This document shows positions 20,757 through 32,505 of a stretch of 64,000 bases of DNA, piece by piece; within the stretch, counting starts at the first letter, position 1, and every line of letters begins with the position of its first letter. This stretch comes from Cornus controversa (taxonomy: Eukaryota; Streptophyta; Magnoliopsida; Cornales; Cornaceae), in NCBI GenBank assembly GCA_026545225.1, contig CM048845.1:98600533-98664532 (forward strand), in the 5' to 3' direction. The notes beneath the pieces were generated by a model that did not search any database, had not been told where the DNA came from, and worked only from the letters and a program-made list of their open reading frames with translations. The position numbers and the translations under genes were made by a program.

Positions 20757-23700
20757 TCAATAGGAGGGATAATTGGTCGGGTTATTTGTGTCATAGCGGC
20801 TCAATCTAGAGTGGCTAATATTATCCAACGCTGCCCCAAAAACCCTTCGACTATAATCATAATTGGTGCCATCAAAATGTGATCTATAACCATTAGGTGG
20901 TGGTGTTACACCAGGGGGAGCTGGCACTGAATAAGAAAGAAAGAAGGTTGTAAGCACGAAAATAAATAAACGAGCCAATTTCTGAGAAAAATGAGCATGA
21001 AGTGACATTTTTACTGAAAAGAACACACATCACCTTGTGCATAATTTATTTCCTGCCTGCACGGTGTTGACAACCTCACAGAATTGGGAGAGCCTTCAGT
21101 ATTGTTAAATGTTACAAGGTGAGGTCTTGGTTTGAGAGAAGAATTTAATGTGGATGTCGTTGCTGTGGACAAGTTCGGCGAGGGCTTGTCTTGCCCAGAA
21201 ATCTGTTTTTCAGAGTGCAAGCGTCATTAAATATCAAACTAGATTATTAACAAGCCAGGGATTTGAACTTGGCTCCCCTATATTTTTTAACTCTTCACAA
21301 AAGTTCCCTCAGCCAGCCTGTCCCCAATTATTGAGAGTCAACCCACACTACTAAACATATGAGGCTCTGTCATTTCTCCAAAAACCGAGTGTTAAATGTT
21401 AATCCACCTCATTTGCCAGCCTCTTCTTCGGGAAAATGACAAAAGCACTCCATTTCTTGATGATGCACACAATATCTGGAAACAGGCTGGAAAAGTCGAT
21501 GATTTTGGAGGAGCTAATCCCAGGCTCTAGAAGCACTAAGAGAATTTTACAAGTAATATGACACGATATATACTAAAAACAAATCAAACAAGAATGATGC
21601 CAATCACTAATTCAAATCAAAGGCCTATTCCTAGCCAAAATAATGTTCATCAAATGACAGTTGAGATTCAAAACCATTAAAAACTTCAACTAATTCAAAG
21701 AATATAAAACAAGGACGCACCGCAAATTTCAGTGTTCGGTTGTGGAGTGTCACAAGGCCAGAGAAAAGCCGGACGGCATAGTCTGCAATCTCATCGGTCT
21801 CATATTCTGCGAAGGCAAAACCTTTTGGCCGATCGGTTTCCTTGTCTCGAGGAATATACAAGTCCACTACACGCCCTGCCTGAATGAGAATATCATACAA
21901 CACCCTTTCACTCACTCTCTCGTCCAAATTACCTATTTAGAAAGCATATTAAACAGAGTTAAAACAAGATATTCAATTACAAATCAAAAAGGGTTCTACT
22001 TTAACTATAATAATCACTCAGTAATTGGTGATTAAGATAATTACATGTGGAGAATGTGATATGTTAAGGCAGAGTTGAGTTAAACAGACAATTCAATATA
22101 CTCTTACAAAACAAGAATATCATAGGAATAGTTCTGGTCAGAAATAGAAGGCTTCATGTGACATCATAATAAAGTAACAGAGTCGTTCATTACAGATAAA
22201 TGAATCTCTCATGGACTAAATGACAGGAAGAGACCAAGTGAGTTCACGATCTGTTGATCCATCAATCATCGTGATTGTGTGTAGTGTTTGTATCATACTG
22301 ATTCATACAGTCCATAAGGACCTTGAGAAAAACAAAATTTAAATAAGAGATAACTCCTGGAAAAAGGTTTGATTTATGTTAAGATTCAACTCAGACCTTG
22401 TACTATATTACGGTTTACCCTTCACTAAGTCCTATTACATGTTTATTTTAGCTCAACGTGTTACTCGTCAGTTTCTAATATGTTTTCTTGTATTTTAGGA
22501 GTTATTTTGGCAATTCCATATTTTCTAAATATTATAGACTGTAGTGGTGGTCCATAGATCACATTCTGACTCATCTTATATTATAACATCTTTAAATGTA
22601 GCTCTTAACATGGTAAATTGCAAAAAGGCAAAAATGGACTCGTCAAATTATGCTAGTAACCTCTCTGCACTAAATTTCTTGACAATAACCCCTGATCCAT
22701 CTAATGTCACAGTCAACCCCATTCCATCATATCGCATGTGCCATTTGTTTTGTTGTTATGAACACAATACCTTTCTGATGACCATTATCCTCTATGTAAA
22801 TTTGTGATAATCCAACTGCATGTTTGAATAGATTGACAACCCATTTTTACATTAAAATCCCCGAAGAGTCATTACCTTTCAAACTTACTGTCTTCTACCA
22901 CAATAATCAAAGTCAACTGCCCGCCACCATTCACAATTCTCAACGCCTCCACAGCCAATCTTTGCCCTTCCCATCGTACCCCATCTTCTCATACCACTAT
23001 CACTCAGATTATCATTCCACAACCACCACCAAACAACCAAATGAAAAGAATTTAGCAACCAACTATCTTTATCAACCCAAAATCACCATCACTACACCAC
23101 TAGGCCATTAGCCTAGCTGGAATAATCTCTCCTCCCTTAAAGGAGAGGTGAGGGGTTCGAGCCCCATAGTGAGCATTTGTGGGTGTGTGTGAGAGTATTT
23201 ACCTAATAATAAATAAATCAGCATCACTACCATCATATGCAAACTATCACGACCATTGCCATCAGAAAAATCAGTGCCAACGAACCCGCCATCATCAAAA
23301 ACCACCTACACCCACCCATCACTTCCCAACCACAACCAAAACCTCCAAATCATAATTTTACCATCTCCAGCCAAGCCCATTTACGATTTCCACCAAAACC
23401 ACTCCCCCTTTTCATCGTTAACCTCCACTACCCAATAAAGAGGAAAAGACATTTTCAAATCAGAAAGAGTGTCGAGAAATTTAAAGAGACGAAGTGGGAA
23501 ATTAGAAGGGAAAACATGAAGTATGAAAGTGTCTTGTTTAGAATTTAGTAGAGGGCTAGAGGCTTAAACAAATTATTGGAACGTCAAAGAAGTTATAGAG
23601 AACAAGAGAGTCTAAGAAAGTATAGATTTGGAAATTTTAATTTTAGAGAAAAATGGTGTGTTCTATAGAGTTTGGAATCATAGTAGCAAACTTTATGAAT

Positions 23701-25092
23701 ATTTCGGCTTTGGGCTCATTTTTACAGTTAGACCCCTTTGTAATGGAAAGATATTTATACAAGTATACCTTTTTTCCCAAAGACAAGTAGAAAAGCTGCT
23801 ACAAAGAGGATTTATTAAGGAAATTCTGTTAGTTGCAGGTGAAAGAAGATTAGTATATTTGGTTCGAGTATGGAAAAAAAAGGAAGGATGCAAGGCTATT
23901 TTCGGGCTTATGGTAGATCGTGGTAACTTTTTTCAAAATTGAGAGCAAATCTTCTTCAAGGAGGATTGATGCAAATAATTTAATGGCCTCTCAGAAAGTG
24001 TCTTGAAGAAGTCAAAGAGTCATTCTTGTTTTTTAGTACAAAGTAGTAGTTAACCTTCGGAATTACTAGCTGATTACTTGGGAAAGTTAAAAGGTGTTTC
24101 TAACGTTGAACGGCAATCCTATGGTCTTTGTCACGTTTTAGTTGTATCCCTCTCAATGATATACCCAATGTTCTAGAGTGTCCTCAAACCAGCGTTTCAA
24201 TATCAGAAATTTAATTAACAGGCTGGTAAATTGGTTTAACTAAAGTAACAGAAATAATGGGTGCGCCAACTATGACAAGAATAATCTGGATATCACGCAA
24301 ATATTTCAAATTTAAAAAAAAAAAAAATGAATAAAAGAACAAAATCAACTATCAAACTTATAATTGAATTCGTTAGCCCATGTATATATGAATGTATACA
24401 AGTCTATTTGTGTGTATAGGTGACTTTCTTACTCTTCAAGTATGGGTTGAGGTCTAACCTAATCAATCCGTAATGATTCATGTCAGAATGCGCGTATGTC
24501 TAAAAGACTTGAAAAGGTAAATTTTTGACGAGCAAAAAACTTAGAAATTTTTAGATTTAACAATGAGTTAGAACATATTTTACAATTGCAACTAATTTAC
24601 GACAAAGCCCTAATAATCTCATCTCAATGATCACCATAAAAAATCACTTCATAGAGTCTACGTTGCTTCGACAGAGAACAATTTCGATTTGTGATACTGA
24701 TACCCTCGGAAATCCCAAATTTATCATTAAAGTTGACAGAACAATTTCGATTTGTGATACTGATACCCTCGGAAATCCCAAATTTATCATTAAAGTTGAA
24801 AGAGAACAATTTCGATTTGTGATACTGATACCCTCGGAAATCCCAAATTTATCATTAAAGTTGAAAGAGAACAATTTCGATTTGTGATACTGATACCCTC
24901 GGAAATCCCAAATTTATCATTAAAGTCGAATTTGGTTGTTATTCTTGTTTTTCCTTCACGGGAAGACACTTTACCAAAAAAAAATTCCATATAAACAAAC
25001 AAACCAAAAGAGATGCAAAATCGAAGAATGAAGAGAAGAGATTTGATGGAGAACTTACCAATGTAAACCGTGCGAGAGGCGTTTTCAGACAT
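20757..25092 (-). CDS. RBM7: RBM7-like RNA-binding protein (RRM), four coding exons
   Basis: Exons on the minus strand: 25059-25092, 21721-21932, 21034-21202 and 20757-20926. All junctions are GT..AG (donors GTAAGT, GTGCGT, GTGATG) and phases agree, giving 194 residues. An RRM fills residues 8 to about 82: RNP2 VYIGNL spans the first junction, and RNP1 KGFAFAEY is in exon 2. The tail is Ser/Pro/Tyr-rich and ends SRYDTNNPTNYPSY. In plants RBM7 works with the helicase HEN2 and ZCCHC8-type proteins in the nuclear exosome-targeting complex; that role is inferred from family similarity. I chose the start at 25092 because MSENASRTVYIG fits the family; an in-frame ATG at 25134 would add 14 residues. 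Intron 1 is 3,126 bp, with repeats. Confidence 0.85.
23096..23221 (+). mobile_element. tRNA-derived SINE in intron 1 of the RBM7-like gene
   Basis: 126 bp with a pol III A-box-like TAGCCTAGCTGG and a B box GGTTCGAGCC (23154-23163), and a 3' tail GTATTTACCTAATAATAAAT. Perfect 9-bp flanks CATCACTAC (23087-23095 and 23222-23230). It is antisense to the host gene. Confidence 0.85.
23628..23942 (+). other. Unrecognised 104-codon frame with coding-like composition
   Basis: The frame runs MEILILEKNGVFYRVW.., then FSQRQVEKLLQRGFIKEILL and VAGERRLVYLVRVWKKKEG. The amino acid mix is protein-like rather than low-complexity, and partial similarity to a protein may continue past the stop at 23940 in other frames. 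It sits antisense in intron 1 of the RBM7-like gene. I know no family for it; it is probably part of a decayed transposon. Confidence 0.3.
24671..24927. repeat. 65-bp tandem repeat, four near-identical copies, in intron 1
   Basis: Units start at 24671, 24736, 24799 and 24864. Each contains GAACAATTTCGATTTGTGAT, ACTGATACCCTCGG and CCCAAATTTATCATTAAAGT. Near identity points to recent expansion. It lies only about 130 bp beyond the first splice donor. Confidence 0.9.
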
Positions 25093-25957
25093 GATTGATC
25101 TTAGCAGAAAATCAACGGGTTTGAGTGGTTGCAAACGATTAGATAGTTTTATCGGACAAATAAAAAACCTAACACCGTACTCTTCTGCAATTATTTGTTT
25201 TGTTGGGAGACAAGAGATTTATTTATATATAATATATACGGACTATGAGGCGGTCGAGTTATGTTATGACTATGAGTTGGTAAGTTTTGGTCAAACAAAA
25301 CAAGCACTCAATCCTATTCCCACTCCGGTTTAGCAGAACTTACACGTTCCCGTTTAAAATTATTTATTAAATAGAGCACAATTTATAAAAAATTAAAAAT
25401 AAAACAGGATTAAAATAGATATTTTATAATGATGTTACGAATCTAACAAATTCTAAAAATAAAATAATTTTTCAACCATCATAATAATTTCTTTTCTCTT
25501 ATGCGAATAATAATCAAATTTAAATTCTCAATTGAAACTTGAGATTTAATATGATTGTAAGAATATCAGGATAATACATAGAGGTTTTCAAATAATATTA
25601 TTAAAATTAATAATATTTTTAATATTGCGATGAGAGATGCAATATGAGAAGAGAGAGATATGCCATGTGAGATAGAAGTGGGTTGAGCGGCAAAAATCTC
25701 TAGTGATTGGAATAAGATAAACTAGGGTTTGCTTAATATATACATAATATTTTATAAAATAAAATATATTATAAGGGCCAAATTGTAATTTTTTATTATA
25801 AAAGAGGTAGGGTGGGGGCGAGAATACCTTTTTCTATCCCCGCCACGCAACCGTGCTGGTTTTCAATCCTAACTTTCATCTCTGCCAAAAATCATTTAAC
25901 CACCCCTATAATTGTTCTAAACAAGACGAGGCGGAGCCGCGTGTTTTGTTACCCCTA
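25093..25957. promoter_or_regulatory. Upstream region of the RBM7-like gene
   Basis: About 860 bp between the start codon and the next retroelement. A TTTATTTATATATAATATATA stretch (near 25217-25237) is a plausible TATA region on either strand. No other motif can be defended; 25380-25800 is very AT-rich. Confidence 0.3.
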
Positions 25958-26432
25958 AGTTAGACACATTTGTTTATTAAAATGCGGTGTGACCTATATT
26001 GCCACACTTACCAACACACCCCTATACAATTAGTTTTTACGTTGGCATTTTGACACATCCCTTATAGTTATATTTTAAATTTTGAAAAGATATGTTTGGG
26101 TGCTTTTCCAAAACATGAAGAAGTAGTTTAGGAAAGTTACTATGGTAGTTTCATAATCGCTACTCTAATTTGAATAAATGGATGATTTACTTGATGGATA
26201 GAAACTCTCTCAATTTTATTCATATAGTTTCTCAAAGAGGTCTCATGTCTAGCAAGTAACAGTCTGTATTTGTCTCCATCAATTATATGCATAAAGACTT
26301 GTGTGAACATCTCGAGAATTTCTCATTTTTTGTTTTGCAGGAATTTCTCACTTTGTTTTGCAGAGTTAACAAATCTAATTTCATAACTAGAGGTATAAGA
26401 TCCATTTTTGGATATGTATGATTTTTCTTGCA
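25958..26432 (+). repeat. 5' LTR of the second Copia element
   Basis: Starts AGTTAGACAC (TG changed to AG) and ends TTTTCTTGCA, immediately before the primer site. Confidence 0.75.
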
Positions 26433-26434
26433 TT

Positions 26435-26447
26435 TGGTATCAGCACC
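26435..26447 (+). other. Primer binding site
   Basis: TGGTATCAGCACC resembles the plant initiator-Met tRNA complement TGGTATCAGAGCC, three bases inside the 5' LTR end. Confidence 0.65.
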
Positions 26448-26871
26448 TTTAGGCCATGTTTTCTTTTTGTTTCTCTGTTGGTAAAATTTTTCTGGTAATA
26501 GACTCAAGTGTTAAATGATAACTTTAGGCTATGTTGTCGTTTTGTTTGTCTGTCTATAGACTCTGGGAATGCTCAAGTGGTACTGAAGTGGGTTTGGTAT
26601 AACTGTAAAGAGGTGTACGTCAAAAACATAAAGAGCGAAGTCCATAAGGCATTACGAAAACTCCGAAGGAAGGCAAAAAAATGGGCCCTTATCCCTAGGA
26701 GGGCGGACCCTTCCTGAGACCTGTCAGGTCGTGAGTGGATCCTGCTCGTGACCCGTGGGTTACGAGGGGACCCTGCCCGCGACCCTTGGGTCACAAGTGG
26801 ATCTTTTTCATATTCGGCAGGTGGTGGATGAACTAGTTTAGGTAACAAGCGAGTTGGTTTCAAGGATCGTA

Positions 26872-27030
26872 TAGCGGTCGTGGGTGCTCCAATTAACGAA
26901 ACGATCACGAGTGATTTTAACCCGCGAAGGCATGGCAAGCGGTTGAAAGTGTTTTAACTCACAAAGCAGTCGCATGTGCTTTTAATACGCGAAGGTGGTA
27001 AAAGCGATCGCGGGTGACTTTAACCCACGA
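26872..27030. repeat. About 55-bp diverged tandem repeat
   Basis: Units share CGATCGCGGGTGACTTTAA and a following CCCGCGAAGG motif. The sequence just before it (26705-26810) repeats a GACCCRTGGGTYACGAG motif. GC content is well above the surroundings. Confidence 0.6.
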
Positions 27031-27679
27031 AGGATAGGGGATGATTGGGGGTAACCTCCCCTCACGGGTATGTTTTGGTTAACACCTTGGCATACCCCAG
27101 GACTGTGAGAAATCATGGAAGAATAGGCGATCATGTGGCTCCGAGCTCATGACCTAAGTGATAACTCTCATAAACAGAGATCGTATGGAGGATTACCGGC
27201 TCTTCTCTTCAAGATTTAAAGTAACTAGTTACGACGTTACTTCTAGCCCTGATGAGATGGAGCTCGTATGAAGCCATAGGGACCAGTGGGTCATTTCTGG
27301 CACAGAGGTGCACTATGATATGACCCAGGCGGTTATGGTGTCATAACGAAACATATGATGTCATAACTCCAACAGGGAAGATGGATTGAATGTGAAATGG
27401 AGGATTGAGAGAAAGGCTCATTGAGGTCTAAAGCATAGTTGTATGGCTCGCGAGAGGTATTATCTATTGTGCTATAAATAGGACAGTGCATAATACTTAC
27501 CCGCTATCATGGAATAGATGAACACGGCTTCAACTAAGTATGACAAAGAAAGGGACATATGGCATGATGAGCTTATGCCATATAAGATGATAGTTGTCAA
27601 GGCTCCTACCTTAGGTCTATAAGTACCTCGTGGTGTGAAGGCAGTTAGTCAACTCTGACTCCCCTCCCACGCATACTTG

Positions 27680-27870
27680 CTTTCTCTCTCTCCCATCTCC
27701 TCCTCGGCTCTCTCTTCTATACATTTTAAACCTAGCTCTACATACTTTCTCTCTTTCCCATCTCCTTCTCAACTCTCTCTTCTATACATTTTAAACATAG
27801 TTCTACGTACTTTCTCTCTCTTCCATCATTTGCTCATATTGTTTCTTTGATACAGCTACAGCATATCATT
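27680..27870. repeat. 65-bp tandem repeat, CT-rich
   Basis: Units start at 27680, 27745 and 27810: CTTTCTCTCT, CCCATCTCCT, then CTATACATTTTAAACMTAG. A TATAAATAGGA motif lies upstream at about 27472, so an LTR-like promoter may be embedded here. Confidence 0.7.
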
Positions 27871-27947
27871 TCTGGTCCAGTCAAGTGTTAGTCACTCCTT
27901 TTAGCAAAACCCCCTCGCTTACAATAACCAACGAATTATGATGGTAA

Positions 27948-28115
27948 AGGTGATTCAGACCTAAGCGGTTTCACGACTGCTTTAAAGATAGAAAAATTTT
28001 ATCATAAATCTATGAAGTGGATATTGTCTTGGCTTGTGCTGAATAAAGTGATTCAGACGTGAGCGGTTTCAAGGCTGCTTTAAAGATGGGAGAATCTCAT
28101 CATAAGTCTATACAA
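27948..28115. repeat. 98-bp direct repeat, two copies
   Basis: GTGATTCAGAC starts units at 27950 and 28048, each followed by GAGCGGTTTC or AAGCGGTTTC, CTGCTTTAAAGATRG and CATAARTCTATRAA. Confidence 0.7.
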
Positions 28116-29439
28116 CATGATTTTATAATGAATAGCTTAATATTTATGCATATGTTGATGTGTATAAATGGTTTTAATACCTATTAGATATTCTGTGCAG
28201 CATTCTATTACACATGTTATTTATTAAAGGAGTACGTAATATGTTAATGCATATTAGTGATTAAAATAATTTTCTATCATACATGTTATTTATTAAAGTG
28301 TATGAGTATAATTATTGCTTTAATGCCCATTCATTCCTTTAATGCACATCAACTAAAGAGTAGCCACATCATATTTGGTTGATTTGGTTCTGTGGTATAA
28401 AATGAAGTTATATTTATATCACATTAAAGATTGCATGGATTATAGTCAATTCATAAATTGTTATATTCTACCACAGGGAAATAATTATGGCTTATGAATT
28501 AATTGATGAGAATAAAATTAATTTGTAATTAAATTAAAAATGTACACAGGACAACTACCCACAGGATTATAGCATTTCAAGTTTAATGCCACTAAAGAAT
28601 ATTGTTATCTCATTGTGGTTATATTTTTAAAACATTAGTGTGTTATAATCTTTGCTCAGTGTAGTAGAATAATTTTGGCATGTTTTTCTTTCCGTAGTAA
28701 TTTCATATGCTTTCGTTAGAATTTTTTAATGGAGACTTAAATGAGGAGGTATACATGCAACAACCTGAAGATTTTCATTCAAAAAAGGAAAATTACTTGG
28801 TTTACAAATTCAAGAAATCTATATATAGGTTAAACAAGCCTCATCTCAGTGATATTACAAAATTCACCATGTAATAACGTCTTTTGGGTTTAAATAAAAC
28901 ATCTTTGATCAATATATAAACCTTAAGGTTAGTGGAAACAAGTTCATTTTTTTTTTGTTCCTATACGTGGATGATAATTTGCTTGCCAATAGTGACTTGG
29001 GATTGTTACATGAAGTTAAAGAATTTGTCTCTAAAACTTTTGATACGAAAGATATGGGTGAAGTATCCTATGTCATTGGTATAGAAATTTTCAGGGATGG
29101 ATCTAAATGATTGGTTGGACTATCCTGAAAGGCCTATATCAATAAAGTGTTAAAGAGATTTCGAATGCAAGGTTGTTATTCAAGTGTTGCCCTTATTGTC
29201 AAAGAAGCCAAATTTAGTATAAATCAGTGTCCAACAAATGATTTGGAAATGGAGGAGATGAAAGTCATTCATTATGCATATACAGTAAGAAGTCTAGTGT
29301 ATGCACAAGTATGCATTAGACCTGACATCTCATTTGCAGTAGGCAAATATCAAAGTAATCCAGGGATGGATCACTGACAGGCTGCAAAGAAAGTGATGCG
29401 ATATCTATAAGGGACAAAGGATCACATGCTGACATACAA

Positions 29440-30425
29440 AAGATCAGGGCCTCATTTTGGGGAGCTTCTTAATATCAAAAAGACTTCATTGATAAGGCTT
29501 CCATAAAAGAACTTTTGTTAGAAGAAATTTAGGAGAAAAAATACGTTTGGCTAATCCATTTTTTAAATATACTTTAACTTTGAAATTATTTTTCTTAACA
29601 ATATTAACCCTTATCCTCAACAAGGCTTGCAACCCTTAGAAAATGCGAAGTTCGCAATAGAGGTGGAGATGGTAGTAGTGGAAGACAGCAATGGAGTGGA
29701 GGTGGCGATGGAGGTGGATGAGGTGGCGGTGGAGGTAATGGTGGTGGAATGCAACGACAGCAGTGGCGGTGGCAAGAGTAGTGTTGGTGGTGGAGGAAGG
29801 CAGCAACAGTGATGGTGGTGGTAATAGTGGTGGTGGAAGGTGGTGGTGTTGCAACAACGATGATGGTGGTGGTGGTGGTGACAACGATGATGGTAGTGGT
29901 TGGAAGGCAGCGACAACGGTGGCAGTGACAGTAATGGTGGTGGCAGTGGAGGTAGAAGTGGAGGTGGCGATGAAGGAGGTGAGGTGGTGGCAATTGAGGT
30001 AGTGATGGTGTTGGTGGTGGAGGCGGTGGAGGTAGCGATGGCGGTGGTGGTGGGAAAGGCGATGGCGGTGGAGGTGACGGTAGTGGTGTGGGTAAAGGTG
30101 GTGACGGTAGTGGTGTGGTGGAAGGCGACGGCGGTCGAGGAACGAATGACCAAGAGAGAATATTCGCACAATTTTGTTAATATATAAAAAGTACATGGAC
30201 AAATTAGAAAAATAACAAATTTTACTTTAGAAGAAAATTTGGCTTCTTGGAAGGGGGTTCTAAAAGTAACATTTTTTTACTTCTCTGAAATGGGATTCTT
30301 GATCACCAGCTTCTTCAGAAAGACTTTTACATATGTGTAACTAAACGACACATTTTTTTAAAAGGATTTTTAATGCTTTGAATGACTTTTTAAGGCGTCA
30401 GGAAGCTACCCCTAACAGGCACTAG
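29440..30425. mobile_element. Insertion with short inverted ends and a GGT-rich core
   Basis: About 985 bp interrupting the Copia frame. The ends GGGCCTCATTTTGGGGAGCTTC and GAAGCTACCCCTAACAGGCAC are imperfectly inverted over about 20 bp. Bases at the junctions (AGATCA / TAGATC) do not settle the duplication length. The core is the simple repeat at 29640-30150. Confidence 0.55.
29640..30150. repeat. (GGTGGN)n trinucleotide-rich tract
   Basis: About 500 bp of degenerate GGT/GGA/GGC/GCA triplets. All six frames stay open for long stretches and encode only Gly/Val, His/Pro/Ser/Thr or Trp-rich runs, so these are not genes. Confidence 0.85.
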
Positions 30426-30839
30426 ATCTTTTGGAACTGGTTGGATATCTTGTTCATGATTTTGGAGGATTTATTGACTCTAAAAACTTAATATCAAGAT
30501 ATGTATTCCTTGTTGCTAGAGGAGCTATCTCATTGGAGAAGCTCAAAACAGAAATTAGTCACTTCCTCTACTATGGAGGCAGAGTATGTAAAGTCTACGA
30601 CACAGGCTCTATGGTTGCAGAATTTTATCATAAATTGTAAAGTTGTGGATTCTATCTCTAGACTATTGAGAATATACTGTGATAATTTTGATGCGGTTCA
30701 TTCCTGCAATAACAATGAAGTCGAAGTTCAAACAAGGTTTGACATAAAGTTCTTTGTTATTAAAAAGCAAGTTCAGAATCATCAACTGTTCGTAGATAAC
30801 ACTCTAACAATTGCATTTATGTTCTGATGATTCTTAGTA

Positions 30840-31630
30840 TTTATTTGTCATTTTAAATCTAGTATATACATAAAGTTTATAAATGACAAATTATCCTTTT
30901 AAATAATAAAGTAGGACCCAAGAATGGACTTTTGGGAGCTCATTTATACAGATAGTCCATTTGGAACAATAAAGTTAGTTTTCTTGAATAAAATTCGGAA
31001 TAACTATTCATACAGTACTATACCACATGAAGATACTTATTTGAAAAGAACGGTGATATAATGATACGTGGAAGGTAACACTCGTATATGTAGAGTGTAT
31101 TTTCTACCATGATTTTGATAGGGAAAAAAATTCTATTATTACACAATACTCTTACTAATTTACACAAGATACAAATTCACAACTCATACAATACAAGAGA
31201 TACATAATTTATAATTGATAAAACACAACTTTAGGAAGAATTTATAACATAAATAACACTTACAGTAAAATATAAATAAGCAATACATAAAAGAACACAA
31301 GAGATAAATATATAATTAAAATAACAATAGATAAAAAAATAGAGTTTAAGAATCGCTAGCCTTATTCGGAGGCATGTGTAAACACATTGGGTTAAATCTG
31401 ATAGTCATCCTCTTCATGTAAGAACCAGGTGGTACTAGCCAACTCCGAGATATAACCCAATCAACTCATAGCGGCGTCTCGACCACAGAAAGACTAGGTC
31501 CAAGTGTATATGTGTCTTGTTGCCCATAAACACGTTAACGTAATACAACTCATGTACATTGTAAAAGATAGAGATAAAACGGGTTATGTAGAGAGAGCAC
31601 AAGAACTACCCATGCAAAAGGTGTATAAAT

Positions 31631-31668
<38 letters not shown>

Positions 31669-31887
31669 TCCCTTTTTATAGTGTGTGGAATGTAACGGCT
31701 TTGATGAACTTTAATACAGAATTTAAAAGAAATAAACCATACTATTTAATTATATAACTTAATACTACTTAATATATTATAACTTAATACTATTTAATAT
31801 TTTTATTAAAATATTCCCAACATATTTTATACACTGAAATGTTTAGATAAAATCCTAGTTTCCAAAACTACAAGGATAAAGGGATCT
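30840..31887. other. 3' region of the second Copia element, no gene
   Basis: AT-rich sequence between the RNase H remnant and the duplicated polypurine tract. A (TA)n microsatellite lies at 31638-31667. No coding sequence is supported. Confidence 0.4.
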
Positions 31888-32098
31888 ATTTGTTCAAGAT
31901 AAAAATTCTAACCATCTTATTAAGTTTTTCAAAATATTTTTAAAATATGTGCGTCAATATTGGTCTAAAGTGAGAGAATGTTAGACACGGATGTATTTGT
32001 TGAAGATAAAAATTCTGGCCATCTTATTAAGTTTTTCAAAATATTTTTAAAATAAGTGTGTCAATATTGGTCAAGTGAGAGAATGTTAGACACGTTCG
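31888..32098. repeat. 107-bp duplication of polypurine tract plus LTR start
   Basis: 31888-31994 and 31995-32098 both read ATTTGTT-AAGATAAAAATTCT, CATCTTATTAAGTTTTTCAA, GTCAATATTGGTC, GTGAGAGAATGTTAGACACG. The duplicated block contains the polypurine tract and the first bases of the 3' LTR. Confidence 0.85.
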
Positions 32099-32505
32099 TT
32101 TATTAAAATAAAATGTGGTGTGACCTATATTGTCACACTTACTAACACATTTTTACACTTTATTTTTGTGTTGACATTCTGACATATCCCTTACGGGTTA
32201 TATTTTATGTTTTGGAAAGATATGTTGCGGTGATTTTCCAAAACATGAAGTGGTGGTTTTGGGAAGTTAATAGAGTGGTTTCACAAGTGCTACTTTGATT
32301 TGAATAAATGAATAATTTACTTGATGGATAGTAACTCCCATGCCTAGCAATTAATAGTTTGTGTTTGTCTCCACCAATTATACCCATAAAGACTTGCATA
32401 GGTGTGAATATCTCGAGGAATTCTCATTTAATTCCTTTAAGCATTAAAAATCTGATTTCATTGCTAAAGGTATAAGATCCATTTTTGGACCTGATTTTTC
32501 TTACA

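Larger units (their letters stand above)
28730..30826 (+). pseudogene. Copia reverse transcriptase and RNase H remnant, split by an insertion
   Basis: RT runs from about 28740 (VYMQQPEDFHSKKENYLV, KKSIYRLNK), through a retained catalytic LYVDD (about 28966-28980) and KDMGEVSYVIGIEIFRDGS, to DISFAVGKYQSNPG near 29365. Stops and a frameshift interrupt it. The frame breaks near 29440 where an unrelated insert begins. RNase H resumes near 30430 (FGGFIDSKN, KQKLVTSSTMEAEYV) and ends about 30826. Not functional. Confidence 0.8.
25958..32505 (+). mobile_element. Second Ty1/Copia retrotransposon, rearranged
   Basis: LTRs at 25958-26432 and 32084-32505 share long blocks (TTAGACAC, GGTGTGACCTATATTG, TTTTCCAAAACATGAAG, ATAAGATCCATTTTTGGA). 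The left LTR is followed by TGGTATCAGCACC (26435-26447), close to the initiator-Met primer site. The right LTR is preceded by AAGTGAGAGAA. Reverse transcriptase and RNase H remnants lie at 28730-30826. Gag and integrase are not recognisable; 26450-28700 is instead filled with tandem repeats. I find no matching 5-bp flanks. Clearly inactive. Confidence 0.8.

Noticed and set aside
23096-23221. Functional tRNA gene, and likewise at 56493, 59080 and 62150
   Set aside because: They have A- and B-box motifs but no cloverleaf acceptor stem or anticodon arm I can fold; tails and target duplications show SINEs.
24671-24927. Small protein genes over the 65-bp repeats
   Set aside because: The overlapping frames on both strands simply repeat the tandem unit.
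29604-30202. Long open frames on both strands (130-190 codons)
   Set aside because: They arise from a GGT/ACC triplet tract; the products are only His/Pro/Ser/Thr or Gly/Val runs with no domain.
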